DNA of 33,140 nt from Chloracidobacterium sp. CP2_5A (GTDB lineage: Bacteria > Acidobacteriota > Blastocatellia > Chloracidobacteriales > Chloracidobacteriaceae). Under the pieces are notes generated by a model. The model was not told the origin of the DNA, did not search any database, and saw only the letters and a program-made list of their open reading frames with translations. A program made the translations under genes and the position numbers. The stretch is taken from positions 1 to 33,140 of the forward strand of contig NKPT01000038.1 of assembly GCA_002254845.1 (NCBI GenBank), in the 5' to 3' direction. Within the stretch, counting starts at the first letter, position 1. Every line of letters begins with the position of its first letter. Positions 1 to 7,879 of the stretch are shown piece by piece.

Positions 1-222
1 CGGGCGGAGCTGGTGATTGCCATCGCGCGCGTCAAGCAGGCTGGCGGGCTTCCGGTTCACATTCCGGCGCGCGAGTCGGAGGTGCTGACGCTTGTTACAG
101 CGCGCAACGCCGGCCCGCTTGACAATGCCGCCATTCGGCGACTCTTTGAGCGCATCATCGCCGAATCGCGCCGCCTTGAACACCGAGTCCTGGGAACGTC
201 GGAAGACCAGCCAGGCGCCTGA
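1..222 (+). CDS. Chorismate mutase, AroQ type (C-terminal part, 5' end outside window)
   Basis: The frame is open from base 1, so the gene starts upstream; 73 residues are visible before TGA at 220-222. The segment reads like the last two helices of an AroQ-type chorismate mutase: RAELVIAIARVK, then a PVHIPARESEVL turn, then RLFERIIAESRRLE. The family uses the Lys in the first block and the Arg-Glu pair in ARES to bind chorismate, which is converted to prephenate on the way to Phe and Tyr. Whether this is a stand-alone enzyme or the C-terminal end of a fusion (for example with DAHP synthase) cannot be seen. The next gene lies 189 bp downstream. I see no convincing U-tract terminator between them. 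Confidence 0.8.
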   Translation, partial: RAELVIAIARVKQAGGLPVHIPARESEVLTLVTARNAGPLDNAAIRRLFERIIAESRRLEHRVLGTSEDQPGA

Positions 223-411
223 CTTGCGCCGGGGGCGCCCGCTTTGGCGGCGGCAAGGCGTATCGCTCAAGTATCTGGACAGGCCGATGCCGGCGTCTTT
301 TCCATCGTTGCTTGTGCCCGTCTATGATACAAACGCGGACGCGTCGCCGAGCGCGGCTGCCCGCGGGCAAGCTCGGCGGGACGCACTTTCTTGTGAAACG
401 GAACTGTCTCG

Positions 412-1236
412 ATGACCCAAAGCTTGCCGCGCCTGGTCAAGCCGTTGAAGGCTTACCGCAATCAGGACTTCCTGGAAAGCCGCGCAGCGCGGATTCTTCG
501 CATTCAAAGCGAGTACCTTGAGCCGGCTCTCCGGCTGCGCGAACACAACGTTCAAGACACGATCGTGTTTTTCGGCTCGGCGCGCATTCACCCGCATCCA
601 AACGGCAAGTATCCGCCCGAACATGATGCGGAAGCGCCGGATCGCGGCGCGACCAGCTCAGCTCTGGCGCGCTTCTACGACGACGCGGTGGATTTGGCGC
701 GAATGCTTACGACGTGGGCGATGAGCTTGCCGACGACGCAGCGTCGGTTCCTGATTTGCTCTGGCGGCGGTCCTGGCATTATGGAGGCTGCCAACCGCGG
801 CGCGGCCATTGCCGGCGGCAAGTCGGTTGGCTTCAATATCAGCCTTCCGTTTGAGCAATACCCGAATCCTTACATCTCGCCGGAACTGTGCTTCGAGTTT
901 CACTACTTCTTTATGCGCAAGTTCTGGCTGGTCTATCCCGCCAAGGCGCTGGTAATCTTTCCCGGCGGCTTTGGAACGCTCGACGAGCTGCTGGAAGTGC
1001 TGACGCTGCTGCAAACGCGCAAGCTCAACCGCCGCATGCCGATTGTCATTTATGGCGAAGCCTACTGGCGCGAAGTCATCAACTTCGAGGCGCTTGTCAA
1101 GTGGGGCATGATTTCAGCGTCCGACTTGGAATTTTTCCGTTACGCCAACGCGCCGGACGAGGCCTTCGCCTACCTGCGGGACTGTCTGCTCGAAATTTAT
1201 GGCGAGTCAGACAGCGCCCCCGCTTTTAGCGACTGA
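412..1236 (+). CDS. LOG family (TIGR00730) nucleotide phosphoribohydrolase-like protein
   Basis: This 274-residue Rossmann-fold protein carries both LOG signatures: SGGGPGIMEAANRGA (from residue 117) and PGGFGTLDE (residues 184-192, the PGGxGTxxE motif). The family hydrolyses nucleoside 5'-monophosphates at the N-glycosidic bond, and the plant-type members release cytokinins. The bacterial substrate is usually unknown. It is longer than the minimal LOG protein (about 190 residues), with an N-terminal helical extension (about residues 1-45) and an insert before the glycine-rich motif. The ATG at 412 is the first sensible start; the Shine-Dalgarno is weak. livG begins 35 bp downstream on the same strand, so the two are probably cotranscribed. 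Confidence 0.85.
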   Translation: MTQSLPRLVKPLKAYRNQDFLESRAARILRIQSEYLEPALRLREHNVQDTIVFFGSARIHPHPNGKYPPEHDAEAPDRGATSSALARFYDDAVDLARMLTTWAMSLPTTQRRFLICSGGGPGIMEAANRGAAIAGGKSVGFNISLPFEQYPNPYISPELCFEFHYFFMRKFWLVYPAKALVIFPGGFGTLDELLEVLTLLQTRKLNRRMPIVIYGEAYWREVINFEALVKWGMISASDLEFFRYANAPDEAFAYLRDCLLEIYGESDSAPAFSD

Positions 1237-1271
1237 TGGCGGGTAGCGACTGATGGCCAGCCGAATTGACC

Positions 1272-2042
1272 ATGTCTTCTGTAGCTTTGCTGGCGGCTAA
1301 GTCCGCTACAGTCCGCTTTGGCGGCTTGGTGGCTGTCAAGGATCTTGATCTGGCGGTCGCCTCCGGTCAGGTTTTTGGCCTGATTGGCCCGAACGGGGCC
1401 GGCAAGACAACCATTTTCAATGTGCTGACCGGCATCTATCGCCCAACGTCTGGCGATATCAAGCTGGAGGGCCAGAGCATCGTTGGTCTGGCGCCGCACG
1501 AAATCGCGCGGCGCGGCGTGGCGCGGACATTTCAAAATATCCGCCTCTTCGGCGAGCTTTCCGTCTTGGAAAATGTTATGGCAGCCTGTCATCCGCGCAG
1601 TCGCGCCGGACTCTGGGCGACCATGCTGCGAACAGCCCGCCAACAGGCCGAAGAAAAGGAGCAGCGCGATTTCGCCTTGGCGCTGCTTGATCGCTTTGGG
1701 CTGGCCGCGCGCCGCCACGCGCCGGCCAAGACCCTGTCTTACGGCAATCAGCGGCGACTTGAAATCGCGCGCGCGCTGGCGACGCGGCCCAAGGCGCTGC
1801 TGCTCGACGAGCCAGCCGCCGGTCTCAACCCGCAGGAGTCGCTTGCGCTCATGCGCCAGATTCGACAGCTGCGGGATGATTTCAACCTAACCATCGTTTT
1901 GGTCGAGCACAACATGCGCGTTGTCATGGGCGCCTGCGAGCGCATTCACGTTGTCGAGCAGGGACAAACCATTGCTGTCGGCTCGCCCGATGACATCAAG
2001 CGCGATCCGCGCGTCATCGCGGCCTATCTCGGCAACCATTAG
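1272..2042 (+). CDS. livG: Branched-chain amino acid ABC transporter ATP-binding protein LivG
   Basis: A 256-residue ABC ATPase. Walker A GPNGAGKTT is at 39-47, the signature LSYGNQRRLEIARAL starts at 155, Walker B ALLLDEPAAGLN starts at 175, and the switch histidine is in VEHNM (H213). The LSYGNQRRLE form of the signature and the insert between the Q-loop and the signature are typical of LivG rather than LivF. It would energise uptake of branched-chain amino acids or similar compounds such as urea or amides. I chose ATG 1272; a TTG two codons upstream (1266) is possible. The permease genes (livH, livM) and the binding protein are not in this window. The next gene is a DNA methyltransferase, not livF. 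Confidence 0.9.
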   Translation: MSSVALLAAKSATVRFGGLVAVKDLDLAVASGQVFGLIGPNGAGKTTIFNVLTGIYRPTSGDIKLEGQSIVGLAPHEIARRGVARTFQNIRLFGELSVLENVMAACHPRSRAGLWATMLRTARQQAEEKEQRDFALALLDRFGLAARRHAPAKTLSYGNQRRLEIARALATRPKALLLDEPAAGLNPQESLALMRQIRQLRDDFNLTIVLVEHNMRVVMGACERIHVVEQGQTIAVGSPDDIKRDPRVIAAYLGNH

Positions 2043-2052
2043 CAAGTTCGAA

Positions 2053-3111
2053 ATGCCATACACTGATGATACGAAAGCCAGCGCAAGCCGGGCTCAAGCT
2101 GAAACCTTTCCCCTAGACTCGATTCTCTGCGGCGAGAGCCTCGACCTGCTGCAAAAGCTGCCTGCGGGGGTGGCGGATTTGGTTCTCACTTCCCCGCCCT
2201 ACTTCCATCAACGCGACTATGGACCCGGCATCGGCAACGAGGCGACGCAGGAGGAGTATATCGCGACGTTGCTGAAGGTCTTTGGCGAGTGTCTGCGCAT
2301 CCTCAAGCGGACCGGCAGCTTGGTGTTCAACATCGGCGACAAGTACGAGCGGCAAAGTCTTTTGCTGGTTCCGTACCGCTTCGCGATAGCCGCGCTGACG
2401 CAGTTTCCGGTTCGGCTCGTCAACAACATCACCTGGGTCAAGCTCAATCCGACGCCGCGCCATTTCCAGCGTCGCTTGGTATCGAGCTCCGAGCCGTTCT
2501 TTCACTTTGTCGTGTCTAACAAATACCAGTATTTCCCGGGCGACTTTCTGCGCCAGCCATCGCTGCCGAGAAGCCGCCGCCGAGGCCGGGGCATCGGGCA
2601 TCGGTACTTTCAGCTCATTGAAGCCTCGACGTTGACCGCCGAGCAGAAGGCGAAGGCGCGCTCCGCGCTGGAAGCCGCCATCGCTGAAGTCCAAAAGGGA
2701 GTCATTTCAGATTTCCGCATGAAAATTCGCGGGCTGCATTCGGTTCCGTTTGGCGGACGGGAAGGCGGGCGCAACATTCGCCTTGAGCGCGATGGCTTTA
2801 CGATCATTCGCATGCACGGCGAGCGACTCAAGCGCGATGTCATTGAGTCGCCAGTCGAGTCGCTCAAGGGCTGCCCGCACCGGGCGGTTTTCCCCGAAGC
2901 CTTGGCGAAGGAGTTCATCCGCTTGCTGACGCACCCCGGCGATGTGGTGGTTGATCCATTTCTCGGCTCGGGAACAACCGCCGTCGCCGCCAAGAAGCTC
3001 GGCCGCCACTACCTAGGCATCGACATCAATCCTGATTACTGCGTGTATGCGCGGGATCGCGTATCGAGGGCGACGCGCCAGACTCCCCTGCTTGATGCCG
3101 GCGCCTGGTGA
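2053..3111 (+). CDS. DNA methyltransferase, beta-class (N4-cytosine or N6-adenine)
   Basis: A 352-residue protein with the catalytic motif IV TSPPY (residues 46-50) near the N-terminus and the SAM-binding motif I DPFLGSGTT (301-309), followed by GIDINPDY, near the C-terminus. This order (IV, target-recognition region, I) defines the beta class. SPPY is more usual in N4-cytosine enzymes, but N6-adenine specificity cannot be excluded. The frame is open back to 1921 inside livG. ATG 2053 is chosen because it follows the livG stop by only 10 bp and the conserved domain begins shortly after. No restriction endonuclease gene is adjacent, so it looks like an orphan methylase. It sits between livG and livF, with livF starting 25 bp after its stop. 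Confidence 0.88.
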   Translation: MPYTDDTKASASRAQAETFPLDSILCGESLDLLQKLPAGVADLVLTSPPYFHQRDYGPGIGNEATQEEYIATLLKVFGECLRILKRTGSLVFNIGDKYERQSLLLVPYRFAIAALTQFPVRLVNNITWVKLNPTPRHFQRRLVSSSEPFFHFVVSNKYQYFPGDFLRQPSLPRSRRRGRGIGHRYFQLIEASTLTAEQKAKARSALEAAIAEVQKGVISDFRMKIRGLHSVPFGGREGGRNIRLERDGFTIIRMHGERLKRDVIESPVESLKGCPHRAVFPEALAKEFIRLLTHPGDVVVDPFLGSGTTAVAAKKLGRHYLGIDINPDYCVYARDRVSRATRQTPLLDAGAW

Positions 3112-3136
3112 CATTCGCGAGAAAGCGAGCCCGTCG

Positions 3137-3871
3137 ATGCCTGAAGAGCGCCAAGCCGCCCCGCCGCTGCTGACTGTCGAAAATCTCTCTGTCGCTTATG
3201 GCGCAATCGAGGCGCTGCGCGACGCATCCCTAGCGGTCGCGAAAGGCGAGATCGTCACGCTCATTGGCGCGAATGGGGCCGGCAAGACCACGACGCTCAA
3301 AGCCATTGTCGGACTGCTGCGACCAAAGCGGGGGCGCGTGATCTTCAACGGCGCGGACATTGCCGGACGTCCGACCCACGAGATTGTGGCGCGCGGCGTC
3401 GCGCTGTCGCCGGAAGGACGCGGCATTTTCCCCGACATGACCACGCTTGAAAATCTTGAGCTTGGCGCGTACCGCCAGCCCGACCGGGCGCAGTTTCGGC
3501 GCGATCTCGACCATGTCTGCGCGCTGTTTCCGCGCGTCAAGGAGCGGCTTAAGCAACGCGCCGGGACGCTGTCCGGCGGCGAACAGCAGATGGTGGCGAT
3601 TGGACGGGCGTTGATGAGTCGTCCGACGCTGCTGTTGTTGGATGAGCCGTCGTTGGGGCTGGCCCCATTGGCGACGCAGGCGATTTTTGACGCGCTGGGC
3701 GAGCTCAACCGCGAAGGGCTGACGATATTGCTCGTGGAGCAAAACGCGCGCCTTGCGCTGGCGCGGTCGCATCGCGGCTATGTTTTGGAAACTGGACGGT
3801 TAGTCATGAGCGGCGACGCCGACGTTCTGGCGCAGGACGCGCGGGTCAGGGAGGCCTATCTCGGACAGTGA
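3137..3871 (+). CDS. livF: Branched-chain amino acid ABC transporter ATP-binding protein LivF
   Basis: A 244-residue ABC ATPase with Walker A GANGAGKTT (44-52), the Q-loop region EGRGIFPDMT (from 93), the signature LSGGEQQMVAIGRAL (from 145), Walker B LLLLDEPSLGLAP (from 165) and the LivF-typical LVEQNA switch segment. It pairs with LivG to form the ATPase heterodimer of a branched-chain amino acid importer. The frame is open further upstream (to 3047, overlapping the methyltransferase), but ATG 3137 gives the normal LivF length. It is last in the LOG-livG-methyltransferase-livF run and is followed by a terminator-like hairpin. Confidence 0.9.
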   Translation: MPEERQAAPPLLTVENLSVAYGAIEALRDASLAVAKGEIVTLIGANGAGKTTTLKAIVGLLRPKRGRVIFNGADIAGRPTHEIVARGVALSPEGRGIFPDMTTLENLELGAYRQPDRAQFRRDLDHVCALFPRVKERLKQRAGTLSGGEQQMVAIGRALMSRPTLLLLDEPSLGLAPLATQAIFDALGELNREGLTILLVEQNARLALARSHRGYVLETGRLVMSGDADVLAQDARVREAYLGQ

Positions 3872-3950
3872 AAACGCGGCTTCGCCGGCTGATGGACAAA
3901 GCCGGATACGCTCATGGAAGTCGTTTTTGACGTCGGGGGGGGGGCAGTCT

Positions 3951-3986
3951 CGGCGAAACGGCTCGGTGGCTTCGCCGCGCTTTTTT
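3951..3986 (+). terminator. Probable Rho-independent terminator after livF
   Basis: A 7-bp perfect stem (CGGCGAA at 3951-3957 with TTCGCCG at 3971-3977) has a 13-nt loop. Three bases later comes a run of six T (3981-3986). It lies 80 bp after the livF stop and would end the liv operon. Confidence 0.55.
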
Positions 3987-4253
3987 AGAGACGGGCGAAA
4001 ATTCGCGTCTTGCCCGGCGGGCTAAAACGCTTTGCATCTTGACGCTTGATGCAATACACCTTCTGTGTCCAGCCCGCTTTGAGCAAGCGCTTCAAAAGCA
4101 TCAAGACGCTCTCCCGTGGAAAAAATGCTTGTCCAAAGGGATAGGGCTGGTCGTATGTAGAGTGTGCCGATCACGCCTGCGCTCGGCGCGTGCCGGGCCG
4201 GGGGGATTTGAGCTGCGACACCGTTTGGAAACATCTGTTTTTCTCTCACATTT

Positions 4254-4258
4254 GGAGG
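4254..4258 (+). promoter_or_regulatory. Shine-Dalgarno site deciding the ferritin-like start
   Basis: GGAGG, 11 bp before ATG 4270, supports that codon over the upstream in-frame starts. Confidence 0.6.
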
Positions 4259-4269
4259 ATGTGACCCTC

Positions 4270-4887
4270 ATGAAAGAACGCGACCTGACCAACAAATACC
4301 TCGAAGTAGGTGAACTTATTCAACGAGGCCGCCGCGCCGCGCTCAAGGCCGGCGCGGTCGGCCTCGGCGCGAGCGCCTTCACGCTGCTGAGCGGCTCGCT
4401 GCTGGCGCCGTCCGTGGCGCTTGCCGCCGACAAGGCCGGCGATGTGAAAATTGCCAATGTGGCCCTCAACCTGGAGCATCAAGCGATCGCCGCCTATGGC
4501 GTTGGCGCTGGCACTGGCTTGCTGGAAGGGACGGCGCTGGCGGCGGCAAAGCTCTTTCTGAGCCACCACGAAGCGCACCGCGACTCGCTCATTGGCGTCA
4601 TCAAGAAGTTTGGCGGCACGCCTGTCGAGCCGAAGAAGGATCCGAAGGAATACGAGGCGATCGCCGAGGCCGTGCCGAAAATCAAGTCGGCGACCGACGT
4701 CCTCGAATTCGCGCTGACGCTGGAAGAGCAGGCGGCCGGCGCATATATCGGCGTCTTGACCTCGTTCTCGGAAAAAGATCTGATTCCGGTGCTAGCGGGC
4801 ATTGGCGCGGCGGAAGCCCAACACGCGGCCCTGCTGCGTTTTGTGCTTCAGAAGAGCCCCCTCCTTCAGGGTCCGGTTGTTAAGTAG
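4270..4887 (+). CDS. Tat-exported ferritin-like (DUF4439/Ferritin_2-type) protein
   Basis: A 205-residue protein. An N-terminal twin-arginine-like signal (RGRRAALKAG, arginines 21-22, then a hydrophobic stretch to an ALA-AD cleavage site near 52) precedes a four-helix ferritin-like domain. Candidate metal ligands appear in each helix: E69 in LEHQ, E101/H103 in HHEAHR, E152 in LEEQ, and E182/H185 in EAQH. This matches the diiron pattern of small exported ferritin-like proteins. Storage, peroxide reduction or another oxidase role cannot be told from sequence. ATG 4270 is preferred: GGAGG at 4254-4258 lies 11 bp upstream, and the Tat motif is then N-terminal. A GTG at 4261 is too close to that site. 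Folded export by Tat fits a pre-assembled metal centre. It has its own terminator. Confidence 0.75.
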   Translation: MKERDLTNKYLEVGELIQRGRRAALKAGAVGLGASAFTLLSGSLLAPSVALAADKAGDVKIANVALNLEHQAIAAYGVGAGTGLLEGTALAAAKLFLSHHEAHRDSLIGVIKKFGGTPVEPKKDPKEYEAIAEAVPKIKSATDVLEFALTLEEQAAGAYIGVLTSFSEKDLIPVLAGIGAAEAQHAALLRFVLQKSPLLQGPVVK

Positions 4888-4907
4888 CATCCTGCCCAAC
4901 TCCATCC

Positions 4908-4944
4908 AGCCCCTGTCTCTCGCTCAGAGCCGGCAGGGGCTTTT
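4908..4944 (+). terminator. Rho-independent terminator after the ferritin-like gene
   Basis: An 8-bp perfect stem (AGCCCCTG at 4908-4915 with CAGGGGCT at 4934-4941) with an 18-nt loop is followed at once by T residues. It lies 21 bp after the ferritin-like stop and 22 bp before the cytochrome start. It may act as an attenuator, leaving the cytochrome at reduced readthrough or under its own start. Confidence 0.65.
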
Positions 4945-4965
4945 CACCACTCGGAGACGCCCCCC

Positions 4966-5313
4966 ATGGTCAAGCGTTTAGTACTGGCAATCGCGCTTGT
5001 CGGCGCATTGGCTGCGGTCTGGTCAGCCCCGGCCGCTCAAAAAGGCAAAGCCGCCGGCGACGCTGCCAAAGGCAAGGAGCTTTTCGCCCAAACCTGCGCG
5101 CCCTGCCATAGCGCCACCAGCAAGACGGCAAATGTCGGCCCGGGGCTGAAAGGTCTTTTCAAAGAGAAGACCATGCCCGCCACCGGACGCCCGGTTTCCG
5201 TCGCCGTGGTCAAGTCGCAGATTCAGAAAGGCGGCGGCGGCATGCCCGCGTTCGGTAGCAAGTATAATGCGCAGGAGCTGAATGACTTGATCGCGTACCT
5301 GCGCGCGCTGTAA
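4966..5313 (+). CDS. Exported monohaem c-type cytochrome (class I)
   Basis: A 115-residue protein with an N-terminal signal peptide (VKRLVLAIALVGALAAVWSAPA), one haem-attachment site CAPCH (C44, C47, H48) and a likely distal Met ligand in GGMPAFG (M93). The C-terminal helix ELNDLIAYLRAL is typical of small class I cytochromes c. It is probably a soluble electron carrier in the periplasm. GGAG at 4953-4956, 9 bp upstream, supports ATG 4966. It follows the ferritin-like gene by 78 bp across a terminator and precedes xseB by 9 bp. Its electron partner is not evident here. The neighbouring exported ferritin-like protein is one candidate, and photosynthetic or respiratory chains are others. Confidence 0.9.
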   Translation: MVKRLVLAIALVGALAAVWSAPAAQKGKAAGDAAKGKELFAQTCAPCHSATSKTANVGPGLKGLFKEKTMPATGRPVSVAVVKSQIQKGGGGMPAFGSKYNAQELNDLIAYLRAL

Positions 5314-5322
5314 CGTCGTCCT

Positions 5323-5586
5323 ATGCTGACTCGGAAAGCGGATGAGTCATTGAGTTATGAAGCCGCGCTCGCGGAGCTGGAGCGGATTGTCCAGCAAATG
5401 GAAGACGGAAGCCTTCCGCTGGAGGCGTCCCTGGATCTCTTCGAGCGGGGCATGACGCTGGCCCGGCTGTGTCGAGCGCGCCTATCCGCGGCTGAGCAGC
5501 GGATTGAAACCATCCTCAAATCAGCGGATGGCGACTTTGTCATCGCTCCTTTCGCGGCCGCTGCTGATGACGCCGACGACGAATGA
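5323..5586 (+). CDS. xseB: Exodeoxyribonuclease VII small subunit
   Basis: This 87-residue protein matches XseB throughout: LSYEAALAELERIVQQMEDG, then SLPLEASLDLFERGMTLARLC, and a coiled-coil helix ending QRIETIL. XseB binds the large subunit XseA to form the single-strand-specific exonuclease VII used in DNA repair. xseA is not in this window. The acidic tail (DDADDE) overlaps the start of the next gene by 20 bp, so the FHA protein is probably translationally coupled to it. There is no clear Shine-Dalgarno before ATG 5323. Confidence 0.9.
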   Translation: MLTRKADESLSYEAALAELERIVQQMEDGSLPLEASLDLFERGMTLARLCRARLSAAEQRIETILKSADGDFVIAPFAAAADDADDE

Positions 5587-6388
5587 CACCTCCAATTTCG
5601 CCGCTGAGCAAGCTCCCATCGCCCTGACCGTGACCCGCCTATGTGGCGCGCTGGCCGGGCAACGGCAAGTCGTTCGCCAACTTCCGGTCGTCATCGGTCG
5701 CTCCCGGCAGTGCGCGATTCGGCTTAGTGCCGCCGATGCCGAAGTCTCGGGCCGTCATGCGCAAATTTCCTTCGACGGACACGCCCTCTGGGTTGAAGAC
5801 TTAGGTAGCGCCAACGGCACGCGCCTCAATGACCAGCCCATCGGGCGGGCCGCGCTTGCTAGCGGCGATGAAATTGAGCTTGGACCGGGCGGCCCTCGCT
5901 TGCGCGTGACCTTTGACTGGCCCGCCGCGCAGTGGGTTGGCAATGTCCAGGGCGAGACTTATCACCTTGGCACATGCGAATTCCCGCTGCGCTCGGCGCT
6001 GCGCTTCCCGATCTACGGAGCGGGCGCGCTGTGCTTACTGCTGCCGCTCTGGCTCGGCAGCTTGGTCGCCGCCGTGTTGTTCACGCCGCTTGGTCTGCTG
6101 GCGCTGCTGCTTGGGTGGAGCCTGACGCGCGTCAACATCACCATCACGCCGCTTTGCCTGGAATATCAAGGCGTATGGCGACAAGTCACGCTGCCCTGGT
6201 CGGAAGTAACGCGCTTGCAGGTTGACTTGCGCGGCGCGGGCGGTCGCCGAGCGACCTACGCGATATTCGGGTCGGCGGGCCAAAGCCTGACCTTTCAAGC
6301 GGCTGATTATGTGAGCGGCGTCGAGCTGGCGCAGCTTATCGTTCGGCGCACGGGGAAACGCTGGGAGCCGCCGCTCGGTGAAAGCTGA
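5567..6388 (+). CDS. FHA-domain membrane protein with C-terminal PH-like domain
   Basis: A 273-residue protein. Residues 38-115 form an FHA domain with the conserved IGRS (43-46), SGRH (61-64) and LGSANGTRLN (79-88) motifs, used to bind phosphothreonine peptides. A hydrophobic block at about 148-188 can form two transmembrane helices. The rest (about 190-265: ITPLCLEYQGVWRQVTLPWSEV...) resembles bacterial PH (bPH2-like) domains. The FHA domain would be cytoplasmic. Frames extend upstream into xseB, but ATG 5567 starts just ahead of the domain and overlaps the xseB stop. No kinase is next to it; a PP2C phosphatase at 26.3-27.7 kb is the nearest phospho-signalling gene. Confidence 0.75.
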   Translation: MTPTTNDTSNFAAEQAPIALTVTRLCGALAGQRQVVRQLPVVIGRSRQCAIRLSAADAEVSGRHAQISFDGHALWVEDLGSANGTRLNDQPIGRAALASGDEIELGPGGPRLRVTFDWPAAQWVGNVQGETYHLGTCEFPLRSALRFPIYGAGALCLLLPLWLGSLVAAVLFTPLGLLALLLGWSLTRVNITITPLCLEYQGVWRQVTLPWSEVTRLQVDLRGAGGRRATYAIFGSAGQSLTFQAADYVSGVELAQLIVRRTGKRWEPPLGES

Positions 6389-6532
6389 GCTTTCATTCAT
6401 ATTCTTGGATTGCATGCCGCAAGCGCCCGGGGGTAAAACTTCGCTGTCGCTTTCTGCGCGGCAACGCCCAGCGGCGGCGCGCTAGCCTTCAAGCGCGCGG
6501 ATTTTCGATACTTTTTTCGGGGACGCCTTGCC

Positions 6533-7879
6533 ATGATCGCTCAACTTGAAGCTCCGCGCGCGGCGCGCGCGCTGCCCGGCGCCAACGTCTACCGCTTTCG
6601 GACCGACGCCCTACGCTTGCTTCAAGGCATGTATCGCCGCTATGGAGATGTCGTCCAGTTTCGCCTTGGCAGCGAGCGAGTGTTTATGGTGAGTAATCCC
6701 GATTACATTCGGGAGATTCTCGTCACCAGCCACAAGAACTTCATCAAGGGGCGCGGTTTGCAGCGCGCGCGCAAGTTTCTGGGCAATGGGCTGCTCACCA
6801 GCGAAGGCGATTTTCACAAACGGCAGCGCCGCTTGTCGCAGCCGGCCTTCCATCGCGAGCGAATTGCGACCTACGCGCGCGTCATGGCGCAGTATGCCGC
6901 CGAAATGCGCGACGAATGGCAACCCGGCGAGCGGCATGACATTGCCAAGGAAATGATGCGCCTGACGCTGCGGATTGTCGCCAAGACGCTCTTCGACGCG
7001 GAAGTCAAAAGCGAAATGGATGAAATCGGAGCGGCGCTGACAACGACCATCGAGCTGTTTTCCGCCGTCATGACGCTGCCGTTCTTCGAGTTGATCGAGA
7101 AGCTGCCGCTTCCGTTCAACTACCGCTTTCGCGCGGCGCGGGCGCGGCTGGACGAAACGGTTTACCGCATCATCGAGGAGCGCCGCCGCTCAGGCGAGGA
7201 TCGCGGCGATCTGCTTTCGATGCTGCTCCTCGCTCAGGACGAGGAAGGCGACGGGACGGGGATGACCGACGAGCAGCTCCGGGATGAAGCGATGACCATC
7301 TTTCTGGCCGGTCACGAGACCACGGCCAACGCGCTCGCCTGGACGTGGTATTTGCTCTCGCAGCACCCGGAAGCCGAGGCGCAAATGCGCGCGGAGATAG
7401 ACGCCGTCTTGGGCGGGCGCCTCCCGACCATGGTCGACTACGGCAAGCTCAAGTACACGGAGATGATCTTCGCTGAAAGCATGCGCCTATATCCGCCGGC
7501 CTGGGTCTTCGGAAGGCGAGCGATCGATGAATTCTCCATCGGCAACTATCGCCTGCCGGCGCGGGCGCTGGTGCTGATGAGTCCGTATGTCGTGCATCGG
7601 CGCTCGGATTTCTATCCCGCGCCGGAGCGCTTCATCCCGGAGCGCTGGACGCCGGAGGAAAAGGAAAAGCGGCCGAAGTTCGCTTATTTCCCCTTTGGCG
7701 GCGGCCCGCGCGCCTGCATCGGCGAAGGCTTCGCCTGGATGGAAGGCGTTCTGATTTTGGCGACCATCGCCCAAAAATGGCGCTTCCGTCTGGCCCCTGA
7801 CGCGCGCGTTGTTCCGGAGCCGCTCATTACGCTGCGACCGAAATTCGGCATTCCGATGCTCGTTGAAGCTCGCGCATGA
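6533..7879 (+). CDS. Cytochrome P450
   Basis: A 448-residue P450 with all core motifs: the I-helix oxygen-activation motif AGHETT (259-264), the K-helix ESMR (E315-R318), and the haem-binding loop [12 protein letters not shown] with the thiolate cysteine at 395. There is no N-terminal membrane anchor, so it should be soluble or peripheral. It needs an external redox partner, and none is adjacent. GGGGA at 6519-6523 lies 9 bp before ATG 6533. Its last four bases overlap the ispD start (ATGA), so it is translationally coupled to isoprenoid biosynthesis. By context it may hydroxylate a carotenoid, another terpenoid or a fatty acid; the sequence alone does not decide this. Confidence 0.95.
   Translation: MIAQLEAPRAARALPGANVYRFRTDALRLLQGMYRRYGDVVQFRLGSERVFMVSNPDYIREILVTSHKNFIKGRGLQRARKFLGNGLLTSEGDFHKRQRRLSQPAFHRERIATYARVMAQYAAEMRDEWQPGERHDIAKEMMRLTLRIVAKTLFDAEVKSEMDEIGAALTTTIELFSAVMTLPFFELIEKLPLPFNYRFRAARARLDETVYRIIEERRRSGEDRGDLLSMLLLAQDEEGDGTGMTDEQLRDEAMTIFLAGHETTANALAWTWYLLSQHPEAEAQMRAEIDAVLGGRLPTMVDYGKLKYTEMIFAESMRLYPPAWVFGRRAIDEFSIGNYRLPARALVLMSPYVVHRRSDFYPAPERFIPERWTPEEKEKRPKFAYFPFGGGPRACIGEGFAWMEGVLILATIAQKWRFRLAPDARVVPEPLITLRPKFGIPMLVEARA

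Larger units (their letters stand above)
3872..4269. other. Intergenic region between livF and the ferritin-like gene
   Basis: This 398-bp gap holds a short hairpin (CCGGCT at 3885-3890 with AGCCGG at 3900-3905), a run of ten G (3935-3944), the livF terminator, and then about 280 bp of sequence upstream of the ferritin-like gene. That stretch stays open in frame with the ferritin-like gene from 4039, but its translation has no recognisable domain and would put the Tat signal far inside the protein, so I treat it as leader/promoter sequence. A TTGACG at 4039-4044 resembles a -35 box, but no good -10 follows at the right distance. Confidence 0.4.

Noticed and set aside
223-257. GC-rich inverted repeat after the chorismate mutase stop
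   Set aside because: The pairing needs a bulge and no T run follows, so it is not reported as a terminator.
1921-2052. N-terminal extension of the methyltransferase frame into livG
   Set aside because: The extension is a shifted reading of livG codons with no conserved motif; ATG 2053 gives normal spacing.
4039-4269. Longer start for the ferritin-like protein
   Set aside because: It would bury the twin-arginine signal inside the protein and ignores the GGAGG site before 4270.
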